Shown here piece after piece: positions 34,791 through 42,878 of a stretch of 64,000 nt of DNA. Position numbers and translations under genes: made by a program. Origin of the DNA: Anaerolineales bacterium. GTDB lineage: Bacteria; Chloroflexota; Anaerolineae; Anaerolineales; Villigracilaceae. The stretch covers positions 1,736,001 through 1,800,000 of the forward strand of contig CP129481.1 of assembly GCA_030583905.1 (NCBI GenBank). Direction: 5' to 3'. Each line of letters starts with the position of its first letter. The stretch's first letter is position 1. The notes under the pieces were generated by a model. That model did no database searches. It was given only the letters and a program-made list of their open reading frames with translations, and was not told where the DNA came from.

Positions 34791-35198
34791 TTAATCTTCC
34801 TGCGGCTGGCTGATCAGCGTGCCCCTTTCGAACTCGATCTGTTCGAGTCCCCTCTTGAACTGTTTGCCGGGATTGAAGCGCGGCAGGATGGTTTCGATCT
34901 GCGTGGCGCGCACGTCGTCGGCGGTCTCGGCGCCGGAACAGGACGTGCGCAGCCAGAACGAACCGAAGTCGCCCAGTTCCACGACATTGCCGCGCGCCAG
35001 TTCTTCCGGGATGATCTCGAGCAAACTTGCCAGCGCAGCCGCCATATCGGTCTGGTTGAGGGTGGAGCGCTTCGATGCGGCAACTGCCAGATCGTATGTG
35101 CTCGTCCGTCCGCTCGAACGGATGGCGGGGTAGAACTTCTTGGGGGCTTCGCGATTACTCGGGTTGCCCCGTTCAACGATGTTGAATTTAACGGTCAT
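34791..35198 (-). CDS. HU-like DNA-binding protein
   Basis: 135 residues of the HU-related family seen in several phyla. It begins MTVKFNIVERGNPSNREAPK, a longer N-terminus than classic HU, and keeps the HU core (LNQTDMAAALASLLEIIPEEL, RGNVVELGDFGSFWLRTSC). Likely a nucleoid-associated protein that bends DNA. AGGAG is nine bases upstream of the ATG and a good promoter stands before it. The gene is monocistronic. Confidence 0.88.
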   Translation of the reverse strand: MTVKFNIVERGNPSNREAPKKFYPAIRSSGRTSTYDLAVAASKRSTLNQTDMAAALASLLEIIPEELARGNVVELGDFGSFWLRTSCSGAETADDVRATQIETILPRFNPGKQFKRGLEQIEFERGTLISQPQED

Positions 35199-35263
35199 GT
35201 TTCTTTACTCCTATAGAGGTGAATTGTGTGCAGGAGGACATACGTTTCCACTTGCTTAAGGTC

Positions 35264-35291
35264 ATTGTACAAGGGATTTTGATTTGTGCAA
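35264..35291 (-). promoter_or_regulatory. Promoter of the HU-like gene
   Basis: Minus-strand TTGCAC (35291-35286) and TACAAT (35269-35264) with a 16-bp spacer, giving a leader of about 60 nt before the ATG at 35198. Confidence 0.65.
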
Positions 35292-35390
35292 TAACATTCC
35301 TGCAAGGAATACAAAAGGTAACAAATATCACCTGAATAGTAGTATTTTTGTCGTATCGGCGTGTTCTGCGGGAAATTTGGTACACTACAA

Positions 35391-35421
35391 GGTGACGGTC
35401 ACTGGTAGAGTGACCCTCACC
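35391..35421. repeat. GTGACGGTCACT inverted repeat
   Basis: GGTGACGGTCACT (35391-35403) and AGTGACCCTCACC (35409-35421) pair with one mismatch around a 5-nt loop. It is a variant of the palindrome family at 18.5 and 34.7 kb, here between divergent genes and without a T-run. Confidence 0.6.
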
Positions 35422-35447
35422 CGACTGCCGCCCATCGACATCTCACC

Positions 35448-35876
35448 ATGAAACGCTTTCTCTTATTCATTACTTTCATCGGCATCGCGCTGTTATCGCT
35501 GGCAGGATACGCCTTCATGCGCCAGATCGAATTCCAAGGGCGCGCCGAAACTGCGCTTGCCACGCTCGAAAAGTATTCAGTCCGCGCCGGGGCGGAAGGC
35601 GAGACCTTCTGTCCCATCTTCGTCTTCACCCGCAGCGACGGTCTGACCGTTGTCTATTACGGCGACGTGTGCGCCTCGCCGCCCGCCTATGAAATCGGTC
35701 AACAGGTCGAAGTGTTGTACGATCCGCTCGAGGACCGCGGCGTGCAGTTGAACAACTTCCGCTCGAAATACAGGGATGTCTTCGTTCCGTTCGGCATCGG
35801 TCTGCCTGTGTTTCTAGCCGGGCTGTTCGGAATGCGCTCGCTCCGCAGCCGGTCAACTGCGGGCAGGCAGGGGTAG
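35448..35876 (+). CDS. DUF3592-type membrane protein
   Basis: 142 residues with membrane helices at about 5-24 and 112-130. The loop between them has FCPIFVFTRSDGLTVVYYGDVCASPPAYEIGQQVEVLYDP, the DUF3592 pattern with two cysteines. It is predicted to be anchored in the membrane with the loop outside. Function is unknown. No Shine-Dalgarno sequence is visible. Confidence 0.75.
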   Translation: MKRFLLFITFIGIALLSLAGYAFMRQIEFQGRAETALATLEKYSVRAGAEGETFCPIFVFTRSDGLTVVYYGDVCASPPAYEIGQQVEVLYDPLEDRGVQLNNFRSKYRDVFVPFGIGLPVFLAGLFGMRSLRSRSTAGRQG

Positions 35877-35927
35877 GATGGACGCCGCTTGTCGGTCACG
35901 CTGCGAAAAGAGATCCGCTCTCAAGGG

Positions 35928-35955
35928 TTGTGTTATTGGAATAATTTCGTATAAT
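35928..35955 (+). promoter_or_regulatory. Promoter of the 56-residue membrane protein gene
   Basis: TTGTGT (35928-35933), 16-bp spacer, TATAAT (35950-35955); AAGGAG at 35980-35985 precedes the ATG at 35993. Confidence 0.6.
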
Positions 35956-35992
35956 CAAGGTATCGTTGGGAAACAATCTAAGGAGAATCACC

Positions 35993-36163
35993 ATGAAGCT
36001 TAATCCGCCCACCAAGATCGCTTTTTACATTTCAGTTGCCTTGTTCGTTCTCGGTTTGCTGGGATTGTTCGTCACCATCCCCTTTGTGTCCGCCTACGCC
36101 ACCTGGTTCGTCGTCGTTGGTTATCTCGTCCTGTTGATCAGCCTGTTCGTCAAAGGCATGTAA
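35993..36163 (+). CDS. Small two-helix membrane protein, 56 residues
   Basis: MKLNPPTKIAFYIS followed by two hydrophobic helices (about 10-29 and 36-52) and a final KGM. AAGGAG and a promoter upstream and a strong terminator downstream make this a true short gene. I recognise no family with a known function. Confidence 0.75.
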   Translation: MKLNPPTKIAFYISVALFVLGLLGLFVTIPFVSAYATWFVVVGYLVLLISLFVKGM

Positions 36164-36193
36164 GACACTTCATTCCCAGCGATACCCTGCTCG

Positions 36194-36228
36194 AGAAAAA
36201 GCGCGGACTGCAAGTCCGCGCTTTTTCT
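36194..36228. terminator. Bidirectional terminator
   Basis: A 16-bp inverted repeat (36194-36209 and 36213-36228) with core GCGCGGACT/AGTCCGCGC, A-run on the left and T-run on the right. It serves both the small membrane protein gene and the convergent STAS gene. Confidence 0.9.
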
Positions 36229-36241
36229 TTGCATCGTTCTC

Positions 36242-36580
36242 TTAGAAACTCGCCGCCGCCTCATCGACGGTGGGGAAGACTTCCATCATCTCCATCAACC
36301 CGACCGTTTGTAAAACCTCCGCCACGTGGCTGGGGATGTGCGCCAGTTTTACGCCTCCGCCCGCCTTTTGCGCGTTCTGCATGACCCGCACGATCGCCCG
36401 CACGCCCGCCGAGGACAGGTACGAAACATGCTTGAGATCGAGCACCAGCTTCTTGTACTCCTGCGCGATCCTGCCCAGGTCGGCGTCCAGCGCTGCCGCG
36501 GTGACCGAATCCACCCTGCCGGTCACAGACACCACGGTCACCTCCCCCCTGCCTTCACTCTTTACAGAAAACTCGTCCAT
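36242..36580 (-). CDS. STAS-domain anti-sigma factor antagonist
   Basis: 112 residues of the SpoIIAA/RsbV type. GRVDSVTAAALDADLGRI, KKLVLDLKHVSYLSSAGVRAIV and GGGVKLAHIPSHVAEVLQTVGL follow the domain order. S57 of YLSSAGVR aligns with the phosphorylated serine of SpoIIAA; the preceding Asp is Leu here. AAGGAG precedes the ATG. No partner kinase or sigma factor is next to it; upstream on the same strand are two membrane genes. Confidence 0.9.
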   Translation of the reverse strand: MDEFSVKSEGRGEVTVVSVTGRVDSVTAAALDADLGRIAQEYKKLVLDLKHVSYLSSAGVRAIVRVMQNAQKAGGGVKLAHIPSHVAEVLQTVGLMEMMEVFPTVDEAAASF

Positions 36581-36628
36581 GCTCTGCTCCTTGTTGCTTG
36601 TTGGGTGTTGTTCCGCGGCTGGAGACCC

Positions 36629-38188
36629 TTACGAAAGGATCACCTGTCCGCAATATTCGCATTTGTCCATGCCGAGTTCGAGCGTCCCGCCGCAGTTCGG
36701 GCAGTTGAACGTCTCCGCCTTGATCTGATACCCTGCCGCCCGGAATGCGGCTTCGTTCTCGGCAAGGTCATGGCGCAGACGCTTCAGCCGCGCCAGATAC
36801 GCGTCACTGGACATCTCGCCCGCCTTGCGCAGGCGTTCCACATCCGCGATGTGTTCCTTCAGCATGCGCCGCTGGGCATCGAGGCTTTCCCTGCTCTTAT
36901 CCTGGAAGGAGACCTTCATTTCGGGTTTCGGAGGTATGGAAGCGACGATCGCGGCAATGATGAGCATCACCGCCGAGAGCAGCAGACCGATTAACAGCGG
37001 CGTAAAGCGGAAGCCGGGGATCGAGCTGAAATTGACCTTGACGACCTGCACCTGATTGTTATCCGCGATGACCACATAGCGGTCGTCGCCGAGCCTGCCG
37101 ATGTCGATGCGGGTGATGCCGCTCGAATGTTTAGGCAGGTTGTTGCGGCTGCCCGTGTCCGTGAAGATCGCCACGTTGCCGTCGTCGTCGCCGATGACCG
37201 CCTCCTGTTTGCCGTCCTCATCGATGTCCAGCCCCGAGATCTCGTTCACTTTTTCGGATAAGGAACCGCTCCACATCTGGCGGATGGTTGTTCCGTCGAA
37301 CGAGAACGCCCACACGCCCCCGTCCTTGCCGCCGGCAATGATCTCGCGCGACGACGGGTCGCCGTCCAATTCCACTTCGCGTACTTCGGTCACTGCCTGC
37401 CCGAGCGATTTCTCGAACAGGATGCTTCCATCCGCGGCATTGTACACTTTGAAGGCGCCATACTCGCCGCCGGTGATGATCTCGCTGTTGCCGTCGCCGT
37501 TCAGATCGAAGGCTCGCATGCGGCGCAGCACTTCCTGGCTCGCCTCCCAGACCGCTCTTCCGTTCGAATCGTACACGGCAATGCTGCCGTCGTTCGTGGC
37601 AACCGCCACGTGGATCTGACCTGCAATGCGGGCATCATCCATGCCGCGCAGTTCCATCGAGCCGATGTTCGCTTCCCAGCGCGGCACGCCGTCCACGCCC
37701 AGTCCGAGCAGTTTGCCCGAAGTATCGCCGAGCACGATCTGCGGTCCGGCAGGGAAGCGGATGACCGCCACCCGCGAAGGATTGCCGATGTTCAGCGACT
37801 GTGCCAGCGTGCGCACCTGTCCCTTTGAGATCACATCCACGCTGCCGCCTGTCCCGCGGTGGAACACGACCACGTCCTCCACGCCGTCGCCGGTCACATC
37901 TCCCAGCGTCGATTTGGCGGCGGAGTAGGGGAAACTCCACAACACGCCGCCGTTCGGGTCGAAGGCGGTCACATCGTTCGGGCTTTGGATGAAGAGTTCA
38001 TTCTGTCCGTCGCCGCTCAGGTCGATGACCTTCATGCTCTCGGCTGTGGAATACGGCTGGGACCACATGCCCGTGCTGCCGAACTTTTGGGCGGCAACCG
38101 AGCCGTTGAAGGCGAACACGCCCGCCACGACCATGACAAGACAGGACAGTACGATTGCAACAATAAAAGGGATGATTTTTCGACTCAT
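36629..38188 (-). CDS. Membrane protein with beta-propeller repeats and a C-terminal zinc ribbon
   Basis: 519 residues. An N-terminal helix (8-28) anchors it. Residues 40-390 hold FG-GAP/VCBS-like and PQQ-like repeats with calcium-binding style loops (DLSGDGQNELFI, DVTGDGVEDVVV, DLNGDGNSEIIT, DIDEDGKQEAVI), predicted outside the cell. A second helix at about 400-425 leads into a cytosolic coiled part (SLDAQRRMLKEHIADVERLR) and a zinc ribbon (CPNCGGTLEL...CEYCG). The start overlaps the upstream gene (ATGA). The layout suggests a sensor, but no partner is proven. Confidence 0.75.
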   Translation of the reverse strand: MSRKIIPFIVAIVLSCLVMVVAGVFAFNGSVAAQKFGSTGMWSQPYSTAESMKVIDLSGDGQNELFIQSPNDVTAFDPNGGVLWSFPYSAAKSTLGDVTGDGVEDVVVFHRGTGGSVDVISKGQVRTLAQSLNIGNPSRVAVIRFPAGPQIVLGDTSGKLLGLGVDGVPRWEANIGSMELRGMDDARIAGQIHVAVATNDGSIAVYDSNGRAVWEASQEVLRRMRAFDLNGDGNSEIITGGEYGAFKVYNAADGSILFEKSLGQAVTEVREVELDGDPSSREIIAGGKDGGVWAFSFDGTTIRQMWSGSLSEKVNEISGLDIDEDGKQEAVIGDDDGNVAIFTDTGSRNNLPKHSSGITRIDIGRLGDDRYVVIADNNQVQVVKVNFSSIPGFRFTPLLIGLLLSAVMLIIAAIVASIPPKPEMKVSFQDKSRESLDAQRRMLKEHIADVERLRKAGEMSSDAYLARLKRLRHDLAENEAAFRAAGYQIKAETFNCPNCGGTLELGMDKCEYCGQVILS

Positions 38189-39117
38189 GATGCAGCCTTT
38201 CGTTGGAGGAGGGAGTATGCCGATTTAAGGAAGTTCAGGATGTGCTCCTGTTCGATGTCTTCGAATGGAGATCTGGCGAGGATGTTGATCATGCCGCCTT
38301 CGGTGCTCAGTTCGGCGATGGTGTATTTTCCGACATTCTTGCCGGGCGAGAACCCGGGCGACGGTTGGACGTTGTACACCTGCGGGTTGACCACGATGCG
38401 CACCTTCAGTTCCTGTCCGGTGCCTTTCATTTTAGCGGGCTTCATTTTCATCTTGCCGCTGATGCGGCTGCGCTTGTAGTAGCTCTTGCGCCGCTTCGAT
38501 TTCTGCACCGCCGACACACGCAGGACGTTGCCGTCATACAGTTTGGCTTTCAATGAAAGCCACTGGTCGTTGAAGTATTGGGTCACGCGGCTTTGGGTGT
38601 CAGTCGCTTCTCTTGCCACCTTGGTATCGAGCATGGCTCCGGTCAGGTCGAGATGACCGAGGAAGGTCGAGCCAGGCTTGAGGTCGTCGCGAAGCGTGTG
38701 CAGGATCTCCTTCGCCCCGTAGTAACGCGGGGAGAAGTCGTGCGAATCGCTCTTTCTCAGGCTGCGTGCCAGCACAAAGGACGCGATCCACAACCCGAAT
38801 GCGCCGATCGAGAAGATGATCGAGAAGTAACCGAACAGGCTCAGCAGCAGGTCGATGACGACCAGCCCCACGCCGACGAAGAAGATCATCAGGGGAACCC
38901 AGCGCCATTTATCCCCCGCCGATTCGGTCTTTTGCACTTCCCTTACGAAATTATCCATGCCGCGCATGATCGAATCGGGCTTGTCGGCGATCGAGACGTA
39001 CACCGGTGTGTAATGTTTTACCCCCGCATTGGGATTTGGCGCTTTCTTGCGCGCCGTATTCCACAGATAAATGAACAGTATGACAATGACGACGAAAATT
39101 CCGCAAAAGACGGGCAT
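38185..39117 (-). CDS. Hypothetical membrane protein, operon partner of the propeller protein
   Basis: 310 residues with helices at about 4-20 and two near 75-120. The soluble C-terminal part has KSKRRKSYYKRSRISGKMKM, a very basic stretch, and ends FEDIEQEHILNFLKSAYSLL. GGAGG precedes the ATG at 39117. It is coupled to the propeller gene by a 4-bp overlap and probably forms a unit with it and the STAS gene. I do not recognise the family. Confidence 0.7.
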   Translation of the reverse strand: MPVFCGIFVVIVILFIYLWNTARKKAPNPNAGVKHYTPVYVSIADKPDSIMRGMDNFVREVQKTESAGDKWRWVPLMIFFVGVGLVVIDLLLSLFGYFSIIFSIGAFGLWIASFVLARSLRKSDSHDFSPRYYGAKEILHTLRDDLKPGSTFLGHLDLTGAMLDTKVAREATDTQSRVTQYFNDQWLSLKAKLYDGNVLRVSAVQKSKRRKSYYKRSRISGKMKMKPAKMKGTGQELKVRIVVNPQVYNVQPSPGFSPGKNVGKYTIAELSTEGGMINILARSPFEDIEQEHILNFLKSAYSLLQRKAAS

Positions 39118-39169
39118 TCATTCCTCCGAGTTGTACTGGTAAATTCCTTCTCGAGCGCGTATGTGAGTT

Positions 39170-39175
39170 TATAAT
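39170..39175 (+). promoter_or_regulatory. -10 element of a leaderless glycosyltransferase gene
   Basis: TATAAT followed by exactly six bases and the ATG at 39182. No Shine-Dalgarno and no clear -35. Confidence 0.6.
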
Positions 39176-39181
39176 TCGGCA

Positions 39182-40357
39182 ATGCCCAACATCCTCTACA
39201 CTGCCTTCGACATCGTACCAAGCCCCAAGGGCGCGTCAACCCATATTTTGCATAATATTCGCGGGCTGGTCAATAGCCAATTTGTCGTCCATCTTATCAC
39301 GCCCAACGACGGTTTGCTCCCCCCCGAAGATACTATTGAGGGCGCGCGCGCCACGCGCATCCCGCAGGACCTTTCCCAGAATTTCCTTGCCCGCGCCGTG
39401 CATTTCGGCAAGTCCGTGCTCGCTCATCTTGCCCTGCATCCCGGGTATGATGTCGTCCACTACCGCAACATTTGGGACGGTCTCCATATTGCCCAGAACA
39501 AAAGGAAGTTCGGTTACAAGACGCTGTTCGAGGTCAACGGACTGCCCTCCATCGAACTAAAATATCATTACCCCGGGTTGGATGCGGAACTCCTCGCCAA
39601 GATCAAGGAACAGGAGATCGCAACCCTGCACCTGAGTGACGCGATCATCTGTCCCTCGCGCGTTACCCGCGACTACATCGCCTCGCTCGGACTTAACCGC
39701 AAACTGGTCACTGTCATCCCGAACGGGGTCAGCCCTTCGGACTTTTCCGCTTCGCCCCTGCCCGACCGTGACGGGAGGGAGCCTGTCCTGCTCTATATCG
39801 GCACCCTCGCCGATTGGCAGGGATTGGATGTCGTCATCAAGGCATTGCCGAAGATCCTCGAGCAGAAACCTGTCCGGCTGCGCATTGTCGGGCGCGGACG
39901 TTCCCGTCAGCGCAAGATGCTTGCCAAACAGATCCGCAAACTCGGCTTGGATGAGCATGTCGCCGTCCAGCCTGCGGTGCCGCATCATGAGATCCCTGAT
40001 CTCATCGCGGGCGCGGATATTTGCGTGGCTCCGCTCGGTCTGAATGATCGCAATGTGACGCAGGGAGCCTGTCCGATCAAGGTCTTGGAATACATGGCGG
40101 CGGGACGCCCCCTGCTGGCATCGAACATGCCCATCGTCCGTGAACTGGTCCGCGAAGATGTGGACGCCTTGCTTTTCTCCCCGAATGACCCGGACGATCT
40201 GGCGCGTCAGGCATTGGTTTTGTTGAATGACATGGGATTATCTCAGCGCTTGGCAGGGTCCGCCTCCCAACGCGCATTGACAAAGTTCACCTGGCACGAG
40301 TCTCAGAAGAAGTTGAGACGGGTGTATGAAGAGTTGCTGAACGCTAAAGGGCTTTAA
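39182..40357 (+). CDS. Family 4 glycosyltransferase
   Basis: 391 residues, GT-B fold. The N-terminal domain begins MPNILYTAFDIVPSPKGAST; the donor-binding C-terminal domain has VLLYIGTLADWQGLDVVIKA and the E-x7-E type motif in KVLEYMAAGRPLLASNMPIVRELV. The enzyme should transfer a sugar from a nucleotide donor to a lipid or polysaccharide acceptor in the cytosol. It is monocistronic and leaderless. The 3' end overlaps the convergent thioesterase gene by 14 bp. Confidence 0.9.
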   Translation: MPNILYTAFDIVPSPKGASTHILHNIRGLVNSQFVVHLITPNDGLLPPEDTIEGARATRIPQDLSQNFLARAVHFGKSVLAHLALHPGYDVVHYRNIWDGLHIAQNKRKFGYKTLFEVNGLPSIELKYHYPGLDAELLAKIKEQEIATLHLSDAIICPSRVTRDYIASLGLNRKLVTVIPNGVSPSDFSASPLPDRDGREPVLLYIGTLADWQGLDVVIKALPKILEQKPVRLRIVGRGRSRQRKMLAKQIRKLGLDEHVAVQPAVPHHEIPDLIAGADICVAPLGLNDRNVTQGACPIKVLEYMAAGRPLLASNMPIVRELVREDVDALLFSPNDPDDLARQALVLLNDMGLSQRLAGSASQRALTKFTWHESQKKLRRVYEELLNAKGL

Positions 40358-40772
40358 TGCCTTTAGCGTCTGTGTTGAAAACTTGCCCGACTTCCTGTGG
40401 TATCGCCTTTGGTATTCCCGTCTTCACATCCACAAAGACCCAGTCCGTTTCGCCTTTTACCAGTACCTTCCCATCGCTTCTCCGCACAAATTCATACATC
40501 CGCAAAGACCGCACCTTGCGGATGTTCTCCACCCATGTGCGGATCTCGATTTCCTCGCCCTCGAACGCTGGCAGCAAATACTCGATGCGGTGTTCGCGGA
40601 TGACCCATGTCGAGTCTGGTCCCTGCGCCTCGATGCCGCCGATGGAAGCATAATGTTCCACGGCGATATCCTGCATCCACTGCACGTAGGTCACGTTGTT
40701 GACGTGTCCGTTCTCGTCAATGGCAGAGGCAGGGATATTTATATTTTTTGAGTAAATGGGGGAGATGGACAT
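40344..40772 (-). CDS. Acyl-CoA/acyl-ACP thioesterase, hotdog fold
   Basis: 142 residues of the 4HBT family. The N-terminal motif IDENGHVNNVTYVQWMQD (D-x-x-G-H-x-N-N) holds the catalytic Asp, and IEYLLPAFEGEEIEIRTWV forms the central strand. It cleaves acyl thioesters, substrate not evident. The 3' end overlaps the glycosyltransferase gene on the opposite strand. Confidence 0.88.
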   Translation of the reverse strand: MSISPIYSKNINIPASAIDENGHVNNVTYVQWMQDIAVEHYASIGGIEAQGPDSTWVIREHRIEYLLPAFEGEEIEIRTWVENIRKVRSLRMYEFVRRSDGKVLVKGETDWVFVDVKTGIPKAIPQEVGQVFNTDAKGIKAL

Positions 40773-40804
40773 AATACTTATTTCATCTGTGAAAAGTCAA
40801 GCTG

Positions 40805-40861
40805 CTACAATTTCGCCTCTTGCGCCGCCTCGATCAATGCGGACTTGAATCTCTCTCCCAT
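40805..40861 (-). pseudogene. Duplicated 3' end of the 41262-41732 gene
   Basis: An 18-codon fragment (MGERFKSALIEAAQEAKL) nearly repeats the last residues of the hypothetical protein at 41262-41732 (TFKSALIDAAQEAKK), also at DNA level. It has no body and lies just beyond the frameshifted gene, so it is a relic of a duplication or insertion. Confidence 0.7.
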
Positions 40862-40864
40862 TGT

Positions 40865-41175
40865 TCAATTATTCAAGGTCTTCAGAAAGATGATCATTTC
40901 ATATATCTGCGCTGCTGCCCAATAGGATATTGCTGGAACAATAATTGCTGCAATGTAAAACTTTCCTTTCCGAGAATCTCTTAAGAACTCGGCATTTGAT
41001 ACGTCCAATCTTGCACTTGTGCCAAAAAATACAGCAAGAAAATGGTAATACCACCAAGAATCCCCCTGGGTATTGCATTGTTGAGACGATAAGAAAAACC
41101 TCCAATAAAAACACTTGTCACAGTAATGACTATGAGAAGAATAGTCCACCCATATTTCAGAAAATCATTCTTCAT
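40865..41175 (-). pseudogene. Small membrane protein gene with a frameshift at T6
   Basis: Two overlapping frames give one plausible protein of about 103 residues. The first runs from ATG at 41175 (MKNDFLKYGWTILLIVITVT ... GGITIFLLYF), the second continues FGTSARLDVSNAEFLRDSRKG and ends at 40865. They join if one T is added to the run of six T (plus-strand A6 at 41024-41029). It may be a real pseudogene, a sequencing error in a homopolymer, or a slippery site. It is AT-rich relative to neighbours, with three or four membrane helices. Confidence 0.7.
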
Positions 41176-41261
41176 GCCTTTATCCTTGTGATACAGAGTA
41201 GACTGCTCAATTTATTGGAATACCTTGTTTGAAATAGAGCATAATGCCACTTTGCTTGATA

Positions 41262-41732
41262 CTATTTCTTCGCCTCTTGCGCCGCATCGATCAACGCGGA
41301 CTTGAATGTATCTCCCGCCGAATCCTTCCCCAAGGGCAAAAAGATCGTGCCTTTCTCGGTGGCGTCCGTGGCAATGCCCGAGACGGTCAAGCCGGTGTCG
41401 GGTATCTTTGAATAAAAGACGCTCTTTTCATAATCTTCCACGGTGATATCGCGCAGTTGCATCGTCCTGACATAGATCGCATTTTGGTCTACACGGTCGG
41501 CAAGGATCAGCCAGCGGTCGGTCAAGAGAACGGTCTGCACCAGAAGTCTGGGACCCGGTCTGCTGAACAATCCCTTTTTGATCTTCTCCGATGTGGATAC
41601 GATACAAATGGAGACATTCTCAAGAATGTCTCCCAGATTATGCTTTTCGATATAGGTGTTGATACTCTGCATCACATCCGGTGTGATGCTTTCAAAGGTG
41701 ATTTCCTTGGTGGAACGGTTGTAATCTCCCAT
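41262..41732 (-). CDS. Hypothetical protein, 156 residues
   Basis: Cytosolic protein I do not recognise. It has no signal peptide, an N-terminal helix (SINTYIEKHNLGDIL) and a strand-rich middle with LLVQTVLLTDRWLILADRVD and RTMQLRDITVEDYE, which is reminiscent of PH-like bacterial domains. Its 3' end is duplicated at 40805-40861. Confidence 0.7.
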   Translation of the reverse strand: MGDYNRSTKEITFESITPDVMQSINTYIEKHNLGDILENVSICIVSTSEKIKKGLFSRPGPRLLVQTVLLTDRWLILADRVDQNAIYVRTMQLRDITVEDYEKSVFYSKIPDTGLTVSGIATDATEKGTIFLPLGKDSAGDTFKSALIDAAQEAKK

Positions 41733-41815
41733 CTATTCTCCATTCACCACAGATGAACACGGATGATTTTAGCTGAAAAACATCCAGTTTATCTGCGTTT
41801 ATCTGTGGTTGATTT

Positions 41816-42817
41816 TTAGAACGGAACTGCCTTGCTCAACATCGCCGTCAGCAGTTTGACCGAGTTCTTCAGGTCGTTCAGATCCACCATCTCCGAAGCC
41901 GAGTGGACGTACCTGCACGGTACCGACAACACGCCCGACATGACTCCCGCGCGCGTCACTTGGATCGCCCGCGCATCCGTACCGCCCAGCAGCAATACCT
42001 CGCGCTGATAGGGGATCTTCGCCTTTTCCGCGGTCTGGATCATCCACTCTGTAATGCGCGGATCGGAGAGCATGCCGGGGTCGCGGAACTTTACGCACGG
42101 ACCCTTGCCCAGCTCCATCACCATCTTCAACGAAGCGGGCGTATCGCCTGTGGCGGTCACATCCACTGCGATGCCGATGTCGGGGTCGATGCCATAGGCG
42201 GCAGGACCCGCGCCGCGTACGCCGACTTCCTCCTGCGTGGTGAACACGAAGTACAGGTCATTTGGCGTGGATTTGATATTCCGCAGTGTTTCGATCAGCA
42301 CCAACACGCCTGTGCGGTCATCCATCGACTTGGCGACCAGACGGTCTCCCATTTCCATGAACGAGCGTTCGAACGCGCCGAAGTCACCGACCTTGATGGG
42401 GCAATCCTTTTTATTGGTCGCGCCGACATCGATGTACATTTTGTTGAGCGGGATGGTGCTGTCCACGTTCTCAAAACGGTCATATCCGACGATGCCTGTC
42501 ACGCCGTTCATAAAGCGCACGCGCGCGCCGAGTGTGTACTTGCCGAACGTCCCACCGACATTGGTAAAGCGCACAAACCCGCGTTTGTCGATGTGGCTGG
42601 CGATCACGCCGATCTCGTCCATGTGCGCGGCGAGCATGATCTTCTTTGGGTTCCTTGCGTTCTTCGCCGGGTTCTTGCGTACGATCAAATTACCGAGCGC
42701 ATCCACGCGTACTTCATCGGCGAGCGGCTTCACTTCCTTCTGGATCACCTTGCGGACTTCATCTTCAAATCCCGAAGGACCGAATGTTTCTGTGAGCGTT
42801 TTGAGCAGTTGTTTCAT
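41816..42817 (-). CDS. M42-family metallopeptidase (first of three)
   Basis: 333 residues, di-zinc aminopeptidase of the TET/glutamyl aminopeptidase group. Metal and catalytic residues: AHMDEIG, MDDRTG, TTQEEVG, AVDVT and RYVHSASE. AGAGG precedes the chosen ATG (MKQLLKTLTETFGPSG); a longer frame would read through the TGTCATTGCG repeat. It is one of three M42 genes on the same strand within 4 kb. Family members form dodecamers that trim peptides left by proteases. Confidence 0.92.
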   Translation of the reverse strand: MKQLLKTLTETFGPSGFEDEVRKVIQKEVKPLADEVRVDALGNLIVRKNPAKNARNPKKIMLAAHMDEIGVIASHIDKRGFVRFTNVGGTFGKYTLGARVRFMNGVTGIVGYDRFENVDSTIPLNKMYIDVGATNKKDCPIKVGDFGAFERSFMEMGDRLVAKSMDDRTGVLVLIETLRNIKSTPNDLYFVFTTQEEVGVRGAGPAAYGIDPDIGIAVDVTATGDTPASLKMVMELGKGPCVKFRDPGMLSDPRITEWMIQTAEKAKIPYQREVLLLGGTDARAIQVTRAGVMSGVLSVPCRYVHSASEMVDLNDLKNSVKLLTAMLSKAVPF

Positions 42818-42832
42818 GAATATCCTCTTATC

Positions 42833-42866
42833 TGTCATTGCGAGGGCGGACGCCCGAAGCAATCTC
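42833..42866. repeat. REP-like repeat TGTCATTGCG...GAAGCAATCTC, copy 1
   Basis: TGTCATTGCGAGGGC at one end and GAAGCAATCTC at the other. It resembles widely spread intergenic repeats beginning TGTCATTGCGA and ending GAAGCAATCTC. It lies between two peptidase genes. Confidence 0.7.
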
Positions 42867-42878
42867 AAAATGATTTTA

